DNA from: Ostrinia nubilalis
Taxonomy: Eukaryota > Arthropoda > Insecta > Lepidoptera > Crambidae
Assembly: GCF_963855985.1 (NCBI RefSeq)
Contig: NC_087098.1
Span: forward strand, 15,644,501 to 15,708,500
Direction: 5' to 3'
Length of the DNA: 64,000 bases
The notes below the pieces were generated by a model, which saw nothing but the letters and a program-made list of their open reading frames with translations, had not been told where the DNA came from and ran no database searches. The first letter of the stretch is position 1. Each line of letters starts with the position of its first letter. The position numbers and the translations under genes were made by a program. Shown here in pieces: positions 33,205 through 44,759 of this stretch.

Positions 33205-36200
33205 AGAGTGATTGTTTGGATCGCGAAATCAAGAAAGTGCGAGTACATAATATCAATGTTATTATTATAATATTCGCCGAAAGACAACACTTTTTGTTCC
33301 AAAAAAAGCACATATTTTAACTAGTAAAGGTATTATTTAGCTTTATGTAGCGTCTTTCGTTTAAGTAGGTCAGTCTTAAAGTAAATGCAAACGGTGTCAC
33401 TACACCACAAACAACTAAATTAAACGAATTAAGCCGCTATTTTCTTCAAATGGGCTACAATTTGTTAACAAATTAGTATTCCAGTGCAACCCGCTGAAAA
33501 ATATACAGGGTGGTTAAAGTTAAAAGCGTGTATTGAAAAATAGTATTATTTTCATTATTTTATGACTAGGTAACATGATTATTGGTTTATTGGGATAAAT
33601 GTTTAATTAATAAATTTTTAACTCCCAACCTTTTTGACTGTGTTCAAAAAAGTGCGATAGAAAACAGTTTTATAAAGAAACTATAACATTCAATTTCAGA
33701 GAAAAAGTAAAAATTCCTACCTATTTTTTTCATAAATAAGTATTGAAATTCTAATAAAAGGGTAAGTAGGTACCTACTTTATCTGCATTTCGGAAGTAAG
33801 TAATATTACATCTGCTCCGTCACTTTGATGTTCACTCTGTATTACAAACGGAATTTTGGTTGAAAACGTATTTTAGACGGCACCATCTTGAATTCTAAGC
33901 AGTTCGATCCCATTAACGCGATGGGGGGTTGGAGAGCAGCAAATTGAAGTAAATTAACATTCTAATTACTCATCAATTGTGTAAGTTACTCTCCTAATTT
34001 TAGTCTAATCTATTCGATAAATAAACATACAAAACAGTTTGCGTGACTGTTTACTTGTCCTGCATTAATTTAAAGTGCTGGACGCCAGAGCCGCCAGACT
34101 CAGGAGGATGTTAAACCGCAATTTTAAAAATAAATTGCATTTACCTACGACTTTTTATTCAGTTTTCACATTTGCCAGATATTCATAACTGGAATCATGG
34201 TAATCATTTGTCCTAATAAATAAATAATGCAATTATTTTCTACTTTTTAGTGCAGGTTTTTTGGAGTCGGTTTTAATTTTTTTGTTAAAATTCGTTTATT
34301 TCATGCTTTTTAGTTGATTAATCCTTGTTATTGTCACTGAAGATGGACAGTACCTACCTATGTTTAATGAGATTGAGACTATCGTTTTCCATATTAAGTG
34401 TAAATAAAATCTTCCCTACAAAATACAGGCTACCTACTTTAAATATCGGCAACTAAAAAGTATCATCTAACTCCTAACTTACGAAATTTGACCTTTCATC
34501 ATCAACTTACCTAAAAAACCTGAAATGATACAACTGTATGTACATACGTACTTAAAATATTTAAATAATTAATCTCCAACTCCTAACGGTTAAGGAGTTT
34601 TATCTTCCATCATCCATCACCTCATCAACATTAGATGGTGACTGATGAAATATGAAAAACGTAATACGTGCCTATAAAATTTGAGGTTTGCCCTCGATTT
34701 CCCTGGGATTCCATCATCAGATCCTGACTAAATATCTTTTAAAGTGTTTGTTCGTTTGATTTGCATTGATAATGCTGAAATGGCAAAAAGGGTATTTTGC
34801 TTTACCATTTTAAACTTACAAATATACAAGTACGTAGTATGTATTACGTACCGCTGGGACAAGAGCACACAGAGCACTCTAGTAAAAGCAAAAGGCCGTG
34901 AGTTCGAGTTCCGAGAACAGAAGCAAGATCGGCGAAACGTGAACTACTTAACGTTAAAATGTTTGACTTTATTCTATCAAAAATAAAATATATCACCAAA
35001 AAACCATAACACGTGCAACTTTAACTTTTAGAGGGCGTGGTCCGTAAGGTTTTCGACAAATGGCTTTTAACACTATTAACAAAATTCCAACTTACATCAC
35101 CCTTATTTTTATCCACAATAAGGTTCATAATAAATCGGTTACAGGAGGTGTCCCACCAGGTGGGCGACACGAGTCAGAAGAAAAAGTGTATTTTTGTTTG
35201 CGAAGTTAGTTCAAGCAGAAGAGATTAGCCGTTAGGTTTTTGTGACAGTAAAGTTGGTAATTGGTGGCGCGAACTGTGCGGATGACGGATGGGGGCAGCT
35301 GTGTTGGGATGCGGTGGTGGAACCGGTTGAGGGATTTAATTCTTAGGTGACAAATTATGGAGTGATACTCAACTAAGTGTGATCAATGCTGAAGATAAGG
35401 TTAAGTTTGAGATTGAAATACTTTTGAAATTCGTCCATTCAACGATCATACCAGACACTAAGACTGTCTAGGCGCCTTAGAACTAGAAGAGCTGACAGCA
35501 AATAAGAAATGGGAAAAGGGTACAGGGTACAGAAGAAGAAAAAGACCAATCACTCGAAATTAGAAATAAGATGAGTTTCACATAAGTTAAAAGATGTATA
35601 GCAAGTTTACAAACTGGATTTTAAACTCTAAATCACAAATTAGTATTTACGTTGTTTCTTCATAATTAACTATGTTGAATCGTGACAAATTTCATTCAGT
35701 ATTATTACGATTCCAAACTCTTTTCCAAAGAATAATCAATTTTACGAATTCCAATACAGACAAACGTTGCGATTTTAGTCTTCTGCATCCCAAATTATTA
35801 GAAGCTGAATAAAAGTACCTAAGTTGGATCAAGCTAGAACTGTGTTGTCTTATTTTGTAATGGAAGCTATTTTGATACAAAAATGTACAGTCTTATGTGC
35901 TAGAAACTACGTAATACCCTCACACCATAAAGTGGTTATTCTCCTATCTGCTCGCAATGAAATTATATTATGTTTTTAATAAGCTTATGTGTGTCGCTGA
36001 GATACAATTTTTCCGAGCCCGGGGGATGGAGTAAGATGGTTAGGTATACATAGCTCGTATATAACACTATAGATAACTTCAGTGGTTAGTTAGTGGGCAC
36101 GGATAGCAAAAAAATTTATGAAAATAAAGTAGGATTTTTTTTTTAAATTCAGGAGTATTATTCATACAAATTAGGATTGAAATTAAGATTGCAAGCTTAA

Positions 36201-36884
36201 AATATCAAACTTTTAAAATTTAGTAGATAAATATAGTACCTGTTACTACAACTTACGATACCTACTACTTATGATACATGAGATGAACTAAACTATAGTA
36301 TTATTTTCCCTGATGCCCTAGCCCTAGAGAGAGCCAGATAAATAGTGTACCTACAAATAATCAAACTTGCGCAAATGAACTGAAAAGTAATTTGAACTAG
36401 TGTTACTTTCCTAAGATAAAACTAAGGCTAACTCTCGAGCTAAATTCTATCAAGCCGTAAGCTTTATAGCGAGATAAATACCTATACATAAGTACCTTCT
36501 CGAAAAACATATCTCTCCTTATGGCGCAATGGATAAAAAATGTATTAACTCGAGTTCAGGATGAGATTAAGACAAGTCTATAGTAATGACGAGGATTGGT
36601 ACCCAGTGATGGTTTACGTGGAATTAAATATTTCAATATATTTATTTTGCTGTCGGTACCAGTTATCGCGACTGCCGCCGGGACTCCGACAGTGTCGCGA
36701 CACACCTATACGAGTTATATCACAAAAGAGACACTTACAAGCTTATATTCTCATGAAAGGTTTTACTCGGCCTAGGGCGATGCTCAGGTTTGCCTCTTTA
36801 AAGATTATGTTGCTGATTTGTTGCTGCGTTCCTGTGGATTTCCAGTTTCAGTGAAAAATATGAACATGAGCTCCCCTGGTTTAC
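33205..36884. other. Gene-free stretch with one dispersed repeat
   Basis: At 34250-34360 TCGGTTTTAATTTTTTTGTT, TTTATTTCATGC and TTGTCACTGAAGATG match 59118-59235 loosely, so it is an interspersed repeat. At 34886-34915 CCGTGAGTTCGAGTTCC resembles a tRNA T-arm without a tRNA body. TACAGGGTGGTTAAAGTT near 33504 is another repeat start. No gene is recognised. Confidence 0.45.
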
Positions 36885-37147
36885 CTGGAAGTCTTTAAAT
36901 ATACATCGGACGCAGGTCAGCCGTAGTAAGGACAATCTGTTCAAGTGGGGATTCTTGAATGGCTCAAACTTGGAGTGCAAGTGTGGTCTTGTTCCCCAGT
37001 CGATGAAACACATGATGTCGTGCCCTGCGTGCCCAAACAACTGCACGCAGGAAGATTTAATTGCTGACAACGCCACTCTTGTAGGTAGCGGAGTTATGGG
37101 CTGACACTGTGTAGGTTTGTTGTCGACACCACAAGAAGAAGGGAAAA
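36885..37147 (+). pseudogene. Jockey-like reverse transcriptase 3' end
   Basis: The frame reads KWGFLNGSNLECKCGL, then PQSMKHMMSCPACPNNC and EDLIADNATL, ending at the stop at 37102-37104. WGF...CxCG...QxMxHxxxCPxCPxxC is the usual C-terminus of Jockey-type elements. The 3' untranslated part ACACTGTGTAGGTTTGTTG with GTCGACAC and an AAGAAGAAG tail recurs at 41456-41510 and, inverted, at 45419-45475. The fragment is 5' truncated. Confidence 0.75.
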
Positions 37148-37409
37148 ACATTCTGCACTTCGTAAATTCATGGGAAAACTGTTAGTATTTTTATCTGTCC
37201 TTCCTATCACCAACACAGATAGATGTATTGAGGGTATTAGATGTCGCTTCTTCTTATCTCTATTGTAGGCCGTAATGTCTGAAGTCACAATAATTTGCAA
37301 GCTATAGGTCTGATTGGACATTTTCAGGTTACGTACCGAACAAAATGTATTATTTTCAGTTAAATAACTCAAAATAATAATGATAACCACAGTGGGGAAG
37401 CTCTTGGCC

Positions 37410-37548
37410 TCATCATCATCATCTCAGCAATAGGACGTCCACTGCGGAACATAGGCCTCCCCCAATGCTTCCATGTTGCCCGGTTGGTAGCAGCCTGCGT
37501 CCAGCGCTTTCCTGCTACCTTTGCGATGTCGTCGGTCCACCTTGTGGC
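37410..37548 (-). pseudogene. RTE retrotransposon 3' end, minus strand
   Basis: Starting with CATCATCATCATC (the GAT tail read from the other strand), the minus strand encodes the TRWTDDIAKVAGKRW, QAATNRATW and GEAYVPQWTSYC-like end of the same RTE family as 21085-21314. It is truncated after about 140 bp. Confidence 0.8.
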
Positions 37549-38639
37549 CTGATCCAGCTCTTGGCCTATATCTCACTTTATGAAAAGTGATAATCATACT
37601 AAAGGGAACTAAGCTTGAAAAAATGATGAAAAATTGAGAAAATGATGTTCATTCTACCCTAAAATGATACATATTACACGTGTACATAATCGCTAAAATT
37701 TTAACAAAATGCCAGTCATTTTTAGATTCTGAGTAACAGTGCCTAAATTGTATATTATTACGATTAAAATACATATTATAATGTGACATTTAAGCAATTC
37801 AAGACTCACAAAGTAGGGTGTAACTCAATTAGTCCCCGATAAAGGACCCTGTAATTGGAAAGCTATTCGGCTAAAGTTACAAGTCAGCCCAGCTATAAAA
37901 AGTTGTCACCCTATAATTTTAGTATGAAAGAAAGCAACTGTAGGCTGTATAACGCGCGCTCTCAATTCAATTCAATACAATGTTTTTATGGTATAAAGGT
38001 CAGTAGACAAGAAATAAAAAATATTTTAAACCTAGTTTAGATGTAAGTAACGTACCTACTTACTCCAAAGGTTCAAAAAGAGGCATTAATAGTAATACTC
38101 GTAGTAGTAGCTTTAACGATTTGCTCTATTTCTAAATCTATCTCTATTATGTCAAAGTTTTTGTATTTAAGAAGGATAAGTTATCCTATTCGATCTTTTT
38201 TTTTACATTAGTACATCTTTCTGTAGTGGGTCTCTCCAAGGCCATCCTTGTGAGAGACCTTATCCCAGTGGTGGGACCCACGAAAACACTAACAATAAGA
38301 CCGCACCTGACAGGTCCCCGTCCGGTTGACCTGCAGAAATGGGGCAGTAGGTCTGTTTACCAAAGCCCGCGCACGTTCACCCAAAGTATCCGACGCTGTG
38401 TTATCAATGAAGATTAATGTGCGAACAATAAATAACTACACACTACACTTACTCTTGGGCCACACACATCGTGATAACATTCGGGTGACAGCGGGGCAAA
38501 GTCTTGCGACTATGCAGAAAAGTACAGAAGTTTACGCCAATATTTGGGACTGCAGATAGTCCGAGAGGGGGCCGTAAGAAACCTTACGCCATTTGATACA
38601 AGATATAAGCTCCATGTCATACATTCAGAAAAGTACCGC
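37549..38639. other. Gene-free stretch
   Basis: No gene is recognised. At 38240-38420 the text GTGAGAGACCTTATCCCAGTGG, GACCTGCAGAAATGGGG and later short open frames look like worn retrotransposon DNA, but I see no decisive motif. Confidence 0.35.
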
Positions 38640-38813
38640 TTAGCTTGGAAAAAATAATTATTTGGCTGAAAGCTAAATTGGCGGCGCAATGTAGCAGACG
38701 AGGCGAAGAAAATCGGCAAGACCTGGATCAAGATCAAACGTGAAGTTCAAGACCGAACGCGATGGAGGACTGTTAGACGCCCTCTGCCCCATCTAGGGGA
38801 CATAGGGCCTTAA
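38640..38813 (+). pseudogene. Non-LTR retrotransposon C-terminal fragment
   Basis: From 38700 the frame reads EAKKIGKTWIKIKREVQDRT followed by RWRTVRRPL and a stop at 38811-38813. The GKxWxxxKRxxQDRxRWR pattern matches the C-termini of lepidopteran non-LTR reverse transcriptases. Upstream frames are broken. Confidence 0.6.
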
Positions 38814-38896
38814 GTCAAGTAAGTCATAGGTATAATGACTACATAATAGGATACGACCTGCAAGCTTTCAAGAGGAGAGCGTATCTTCACCTTAAA

Positions 38897-39010
38897 GGCC
38901 GGCAACGCACCTGTAACGCCCCTGGGTCTGCGGGTGTCTATGGGCAACGGTAATCACTTACCATCAGGTGATCCGTCTGCTCGTTTGCATCCTTTCACAT
39001 ACAAAAAAAA
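38897..39010 (+). repeat. Retrotransposon 3' tail with CACCTGTAACGCCCCTGGG
   Basis: It matches 58938-59040: CACCTGTAACGCCCC, TGGGTCTGCGGGTGTCTATG, GGTAATCA-TTACCA-CAGGTGATCCG, GCTCGTTTGC and an A-run at the end. The CATCAGGTGATCCGT...CTCGTTTGC text is the usual 3' untranslated end of a non-LTR element in Lepidoptera. Confidence 0.75.
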
Positions 39011-39252
39011 ATGAATACTTCGCTACACACATCGTCATAGTACGAATCTTTGGGTTATCAAAATGTGTGAAGCCTAGGGGTTATAAATATAACAGCGGTA
39101 TCCTACGGGAGAGTCCGATGCGGCCTCGATCTGCTCATTTCCGCCTGTTCCCGTGGGAGAGGAGAGCTATTAACTGTATTGCGGGGAATAATACAGAAAC
39201 AAAGTATACTGTAGGCGATATTATGATATGTCTGTTAATACTGTTTGTTTAA

Positions 39253-39355
39253 GGCTGAGTACCACATAACTTTGACGATAACCGGTGCTTTTTGTATGGA
39301 GTTTGGCAGATTTTTGACGTTTGTCAAAGTTAAAGTAAGATGGTGCAACCCAGCC
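39253..39355. mobile_element. GGCTGAGT MITE copy
   Basis: GGCTGAGTACCACATAAC on the left and GATGGTGCAACCCAGCC on the right, with TTTTTGTATGGAGTTTGGCAG inside. TA/TTA borders both sides. Confidence 0.8.
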
Positions 39356-39419
39356 TTAGTATGACTTCTGTTTGATTTGTGCCACAATCTATACTTATAA
39401 TAAATCTGTAGAGAGGTCA

Positions 39420-39881
39420 ATTCTGTACATAAAATATATATTCAAAATAACTATCAGGGGGTGATTAGTGATCGATACTGATGCCAAAAATGCAATCAGT
39501 AAAATTTTTGTCTGTCTGTCTGTATATTCCTTATAGAAACAAAAACTACTCGACGGATTTTAACGAAACTTGGTACAATTTTATTCTTCACACTCCTGGG
39601 CAGGTTATAGTATACTTAGGAATTCCTACGGGAACGGGAATTAGCGGGAAAATCCTTTTGTATGAAAAATCTAAACCGCTTAAGTTAGACGCTTGACATT
39701 TGGCATGCAGGTACCTTAGTAAACTTAAAGCTTAGTTACAACAGGATATTGCAAAATTCCCACGGGAGCAGGAATTAGCGGGAAAAAACATTTGTATGAA
39801 AAAATCTAAACCGCGTAAGATAGATGAAGGGGGTAAAACGGGATCTACGCCTACGCGTACGAAGTCGCGGGCGGCCGCTAG
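39420..39881 (+). mobile_element. Helitron-like non-autonomous element sharing sequence with the giant palindromes
   Basis: It begins with the ATAACTATCAGGGGGTGATTAG and GATGCCAAAAATGCAATCAG blocks and a short GTCTGTCTGTCTG run. It passes through AAACTACTCGACGGATTT, TTCTTCACACTCCTGGGC and two AGCGGGAAAA blocks, and ends CGAAGTCGCGGGCGGCCGCTAG followed by T. The first 330 bp correspond to one arm plus spacer of the palindrome at 16721-18118, so it is the likely single-armed relative. The GC-rich stretch and CTAG-T end suggest a Helitron. Confidence 0.6.
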
Positions 39882-41186
39882 TATTCTAATAAAAATGTTA
39901 AATATCATTCTTACCGCCTGGTGTATGTCATCATCACTACATAGTAGGTATAAAACAAAGTAGCTTTTCGCTGTCTGTCCCTATGTACCTATGCTTAGAT
40001 CTTTACTACGTAACGGATTTTCATGCGGTTTTTTCGTGGTTCATGTATACTTAGCACCCGTGCAAAGCGAGCGCTGGTTGCTAATCAATAAAGCAAGGAT
40101 AGTTATGGTAAAACCTGTCAGACCTACCTCAAAATAATGCTTGCCACTGAATTTGTATAGACCTTTAGCTTTTAACTGAATAATGAATGAAGTCTGCCTT
40201 TTATAAAGTCTAATAAAAATAGTTTTGTGTCTATCCTCCACCTTCCTGCAACTTATAACGGGTTATCTACCCCTATCTACATAAATAAATGCTGACTCAA
40301 AGAACTAGAAACGGTATCAAGGTCAAAGCATGTATGCTTGACATAAATTGGAAGGTTGACAGCTCTGCCCCCATAAATGTAATTTATTTCTGATAGGAGC
40401 GATGCACGACTGTGTCTGCGGTCGGCAATATGGCACCGACTGATGACAGATATCCTGCAAGCATGAACTGCTACTGCCAGAGTTAATAATATCAGTCTGT
40501 AGGGTGACCATACGACCAGAATTTATAGCTGTGTCCAGCATTTTCCATCAATTGTTTGGAAAGGAGGACTTTGATCATTATAGGCTTCATCTTCTTGGAA
40601 CCAATAAATTTAAGTCTAACCTAATGACTTCTGTTGTTAGGTAATTGCTGTCAATCAAGTTTTTCTTACACTCTATCATCATTCCGTTTTATTTATTTGT
40701 TTATTTAAAACTGTAATGCTAAATAAATTTGTACATAGGGCGAACTTTAATGCGCTAAACCGATTTTAGACGATTAAGCCCCCCGTACATTTTTCGTTCC
40801 AAATTGAATATAAAATTAATCATGACTCATGACGCGCATCCGAGGCCGGCTGATCATTTTGCTACTTAACGCTGTTTAATAACTAGGATATAAGCAATTA
40901 GGGACGTTACGAATAAATAGATGGTTACTCGTAACGTTTTACATACACTACCTAACTTTTTTTAAACTATTTTAGCTTGCCTCAGGAAATTGTCCTCATT
41001 TTTACTATAACTATGGTAACCTAGTCCTGAGGGACGCGCGGAAATGAGAGGCTGCGGGCAACTATCCCGTGTACTCCAGGGATAGTTATACTGATTATTG
41101 TCCGTGGCAACACAATAAGCTACAAAGATAGCTCTATTTTTAAAGGAAGTATATTTTTAGTAAGGTTTCTAACAGTTTAGTTTTGT
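39882..41186. other. Gene-free stretch
   Basis: No gene is seen. At 40690-40780 AACTGTAATGCTAAATAAATTTGTACATAGGGCGAACTTTAATGC resembles a worn retrotransposon tail. The rest is unremarkable. Confidence 0.4.
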
Positions 41187-41512
41187 TCCCCAGTCGATGA
41201 AACACATGATGTCGTGCCCGAGCAACTGCACGCAGAAGGATTTAGAGTAGGCGCACACCGTTGATTTTTCATCGGCCGATAGTTTAGTCGGGCAGTTGAT
41301 CAGTATGGGCATGTATGGGAGTGCGCACACTACGCCGATTCGATTTGGCCGATTCTTCATACAAATTAAAATCGGGCACAACTATCGGCCAACTAAAAAT
41401 CAACGGTGTGCGCCTACTCTTAATGAATGCTGCTGACAAACGTCACTCTTGTAGCGGAGTTCTGGGCTGACACTGTGTAGGTTTGTTGTCGACACGATAA
41501 GAAGAAGAACAG
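41187..41512 (+). pseudogene. Jockey-like 3' end interrupted by a MITE
   Basis: 41187-41244 (GTTCCCCAGTCGATGAAACAC onward) and 41420-41512 (GCTGACAAACGTCACTC, then CTGGGCTGACACTGTGTAGG) together match the undisturbed copy at 36988-37147. The 175 bp MITE 41245-41419 sits between them, flanked by TTA. This gives a direct empty-site comparison. Confidence 0.8.
41245..41419. mobile_element. 175 bp palindromic MITE, copy B
   Basis: The same element as 29361-29535, nearly base for base, with TTA at 41242-41244 and 41420-41422. Nested in the Jockey-like fragment described above. Confidence 0.9.
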
Positions 41513-41866
41513 TTCAGAGACTATTAATACCAGTTATTGTACCCTTGTACGACTAAGACTACTTCTTTCTCTAAAAATCTAGCGAACTTCCTCTGAAAGC
41601 TGGGAATCAAGGTTAAGTTTCTTCTTCTTTTCCCAAGCCCTTTTTCCCATTATTTGGGGTCAATTCTCCTTGTTCTGAGGCTCCAGGACGGGCTGTCTTT
41701 AGTTGTCGAAATATTATTCTGGGCATGCACTAAGTCCTTGGGCACCGTGGACCGCCAGGCCAGTGGGCCATAATCGCCATAACATCATGTTAACAATATT
41801 GTTGTGTTTCGGCAGTTAAAGGTAATAAAGTCAGTCCTTCTGCGGTAGAGGATACCGGGTGAAGCT

Positions 41867-41940
41867 CGCTTCCACCTTCGGCCTGATCATCACTTTCTAT
41901 CAGGTGAGATGCAGGCCAACAGCTTTATTGTTGTGTATAA
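41867..41940 (+). repeat. Second copy of the GGTGAAGCTCGCTTCC repeat
   Basis: Shares GGTGAAGCTCGCTTCCACC, TTCGGCCTGATCATCACTT and ATCAGG with 18569-18650; the end differs (GTGAGATGCAGGCC). Confidence 0.7.
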
Positions 41941-42084
41941 GAAATTTTAATGGTTCGAAAGCGTCGCCCTTGCTATTGCTTTATTACTATTCTCCAAATA
42001 ATTGTAATCCTAATTCAATACAAATTCCAATCTGATAATCACATTACTCTTCAATTTTGTAGATAAAATCAAACGTTGAAAAAA

Positions 42085-42260
42085 CTGTTAAAGAGCTATA
42101 AAGCGGCGATTACCGCTTGCATTGAAAGCACAAAGGCCCGAAATTCGATTCCCATTGAGGCAGGGTATAATTTGTCGCCGGCATAATATTTGTAACTCGA
42201 AACTGAGGCGAGGTGTGAAGGTTAACTCGGAGGGAAGTGTGTGGCGGTTGGTTTTGATCT
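42085..42260 (+). repeat. Possible tRNA-derived SINE relic
   Basis: GCGGCGATTACCGCTTGCATTG, AAAGCACAAAGGCCCG and AAATTCGATTCCCATTGAGGC look like a worn tRNA-type head, with ATTCGATTCC as the B box. They are followed by AATATTTGTAACTCG, a phrase I associate with lepidopteran SINEs. The A box is weak, and no poly(A) tail is seen. Confidence 0.3.
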
Positions 42261-43959
42261 CGCGTAGAGTCGTTTTTCGGGAGTATTTGAATTCCAAATC
42301 GTTTACGGATTTGCACAATTCCCATAACAATTCATTTTTTTTAGTATTAGGCCCTTTCCAGCTCACTAATACACTTTCCATACCAAATATCACCACTATG
42401 GGACAAAAAATCGGCTGTTTCTGAGTGTGAGAAGTGGCGGAAAAAACTCAGTTTATTCTTCAAACTACAAACTCAATAGAACATGCAATTTGTAAAAGGA
42501 TGTGGAAAGTCAAAACTGTAACTAGGGTCATTCTTCAGACCTGATTTAACGTAGCTGTACCAGTTCTCGTTTTCTCACTTTTAAAAATACCGACGAAGAT
42601 TTTTCTTCATCGCCCACCCATATTGTCAAATCAAATAGTGGGACCTAAGCGGAGTATCTTTTGATTGCTCATATAAATGAATACTTATAGATAGTTCAGC
42701 AATTCAATGCGTATGTGTTTCCGAAAGGTTCAACAAACTCAACATAGCACGCGTGCTAATCTCGCCCACGCATTTCCTCTTAACCTAGATATCATTTACC
42801 TCAGGATTGAACGAGACAAACTAGTGTTGTATAATTAACTAGAATATAAATTCAGAATATTATCGATAGTTTTTCTCAAGGACAATTCAAGAAGTTCATG
42901 ATGGTTTTCTAATTTGACGGAACAAATACCGTCGTAGATCAAAAGATAAATCGTTGTGGGTTTAAGTCCTTTCGCTCTACCTATGTAATTTTTTTGCGAT
43001 TGGAAAATGCATTGAATTGCATGTACCCAGTACCTAGCCTTACTACGAGTAATTATGTTTTCAATCTCAGATCAGGTTTATCTGCGTCTATGTTTTGCTT
43101 TATTTTGGTCTAAATCGGAATAAAGTTCACCCAGGTGAATGTGACAGAATAATTATAATATGATCAAAAAATTTTCAAGCTAATTTAAAACTTACTTATA
43201 TGCCTAACCATTGTGTTAATAGGCTAAGCGCAATATTTATGTGATCACCAAAATTTAAAAAATAATAACTGGCACTGATAATTTTTTTCCATTGTCAATG
43301 ACATTTTTTTCTGACATTTTTGTATTCCACTTTATCTATGATTGTCAACTATCGATAAACCATATCCATACCAGCACAACACTATTTGCATCATTGGACG
43401 AGCTCAAACGGAGGGGATTGCGAGAGCTAGTTACGGGCCACCATAGGGACTGGAAAATCATGCCAACTGCGGCTACTTAAAGGGAATTTATAAACCTTGT
43501 TAAGGACGACTGTGTGCGTTGGGAGTTGCATTTGATACGAGTAGCTTGTATGTGGTAGCAAGACAATGTATATTTTTGTTGTAAAATTGCACTTGACGCC
43601 AACTCTAACTCTATAAGATGCTAAATTGTTTGATGCTACATAATAATATGTACCTACTTACACGTTAAATAAATACCATGCCCAATATTTTAAAGGTTAT
43701 AAAATTCTAACTCTGTACCTAAACGCTCTTGTTCTTGAATCTAATCTAGCTGCTTTTTATTGAGTTGTATAATAATAGTTAAATAGCCTGTATTACTTTT
43801 ACCAATTAGAAATACTTAATTGCTATAATAGTATTTAATTGAAATAAAATGTTATTCTTACAAAAGAAATTATAACCAGCTAATATTATCAAAAAATCTA
43901 CGAACCAAAACAGTTTTTGTAGCCAAATTATCAGATTATCTGCTATTGTGAACGCGAGC
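42261..43959. other. Gene-free stretch
   Basis: No coding feature is recognised. A short frame near 43380-43478 (SLDELKRRGLRELV) looks like a fragment of something translated, but no family fits. Confidence 0.4.
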
Positions 43960-43964
43960 TTTTA

Positions 43965-44150
43965 GTGGGAGCTTTTAGCGCGTCGTCAAGTTGCCGACTC
44001 ATGCGCATCTGCCTACCCCTTCCACGGGGCGTGGCCTCGTCGCCATGGCAACGCCCCGCCCTTTGATATGCTTATTAGTGAACATCTTAAAGGTAGACGC
44101 ATACTTATAAGAGTCGCCGCCACAGTGTTAATTTTTATTGTTATTTATTA
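43965..44150 (+). promoter_or_regulatory. GC-rich promoter-like patch with RFX-type and GC-box motifs
   Basis: In otherwise AT-rich DNA this block holds GGGGCGTGGCC (44026-44036, GC/CACCC type) and GTCGCCATGGCAAC (44039-44052), one base from the symmetric RFX X-box. GCCCCGCCC follows at 44053-44061 and CTTATAAGAG, a TATA-like string, at 44104-44113, with GTCGCCGCCACAGTG just after it. This would fit a promoter firing to the right near 44140. I see no first exon downstream before the palindrome at 44222, so it may serve a gene beyond recognition or be chance. Confidence 0.4.
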
Positions 44151-44221
44151 TCCATGTGAAAAATGACGATAGATAGATAAGTGGATGCTTGTTAGTCTTT
44201 TACGTAGGAACTTCTGTATCT

Positions 44222-44460
44222 CTAGCACGAAAAACTTTCGACTTCGAATCGTTTGCGTATTCGAATCGCCATCAAAAGATTTAGTACGAAAACTACAACA
44301 GTGCCCTTGTGAACGTGTCGTAAAGTGAACTTAGTATGAGAAATGATAGCACGAAACTTAATTTGAAAATCAAAATTGTCACGTTATCGTATAATTTGAA
44401 GGTTGAGTATCGAATTTTTTCGAATACGCAAACGATTCGAAGACGAAAGTTGTACTGAGC
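44222..44460. mobile_element. Inverted-repeat element of about 240 bp
   Basis: AACTTTCGACTTCGAATCG and TTTGCGTATTCGAAT on the left are mirrored by ATTCGAATACGCAAACG and ATTCGAAGACGAAAGTT on the right (44236-44275 against 44410-44450). No coding capacity. Probably a MITE of a different family from those above. Confidence 0.65.
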
Positions 44461-44514
44461 AAAGCAGATATTAATTAAACTTAACAGTATTATAGTTTAT
44501 ACACCAGATATCCC

Positions 44515-44541
44515 AACTAATATTATAAATGCGAAAGTAAC

Positions 44542-44578
<37 letters not shown>

Positions 44579-44759
44579 TACGCTTTCCCGCTTAAACCTC
44601 GCAACCGATTTTGATGAAATTTGGCATAGAGATAGTTTGAGTCCCGGGAAAGAACATAGGATAGTTTTTATCCCGGTTTTTGAAACAGGGACGCGCGCGA
44701 TTAAGTTTTTCTGTGACAGACAAAATTCCACGCGGGCGAAGCCGCGGGCGGAAAGCTAG
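44515..44759 (+). mobile_element. Helitron-like repeat with TCTG microsatellite (MINE-type)
   Basis: CTAATATTATAAATGCGAAAG, then about nine TCTG units (44541-44578), then CCGATTTTGATGAAATTTGG, GTCCCGGGAAAG, ATCCCGGTTTTTGAAAC, GACGCGCGCGAT and GCGGGCGAAGCCGCGGGCGG, ending CTAG (44756-44759) with T following. This is one of the most abundant lepidopteran repeats, often called microsatellite-associated and Helitron-like. The GC hairpin just before CTAG fits a Helitron 3' end. Confidence 0.8.

Noticed and set aside
44541..44578. Stand-alone microsatellite
   Set aside because: The TCTG run is a fixed internal part of the Helitron-like repeat around it.
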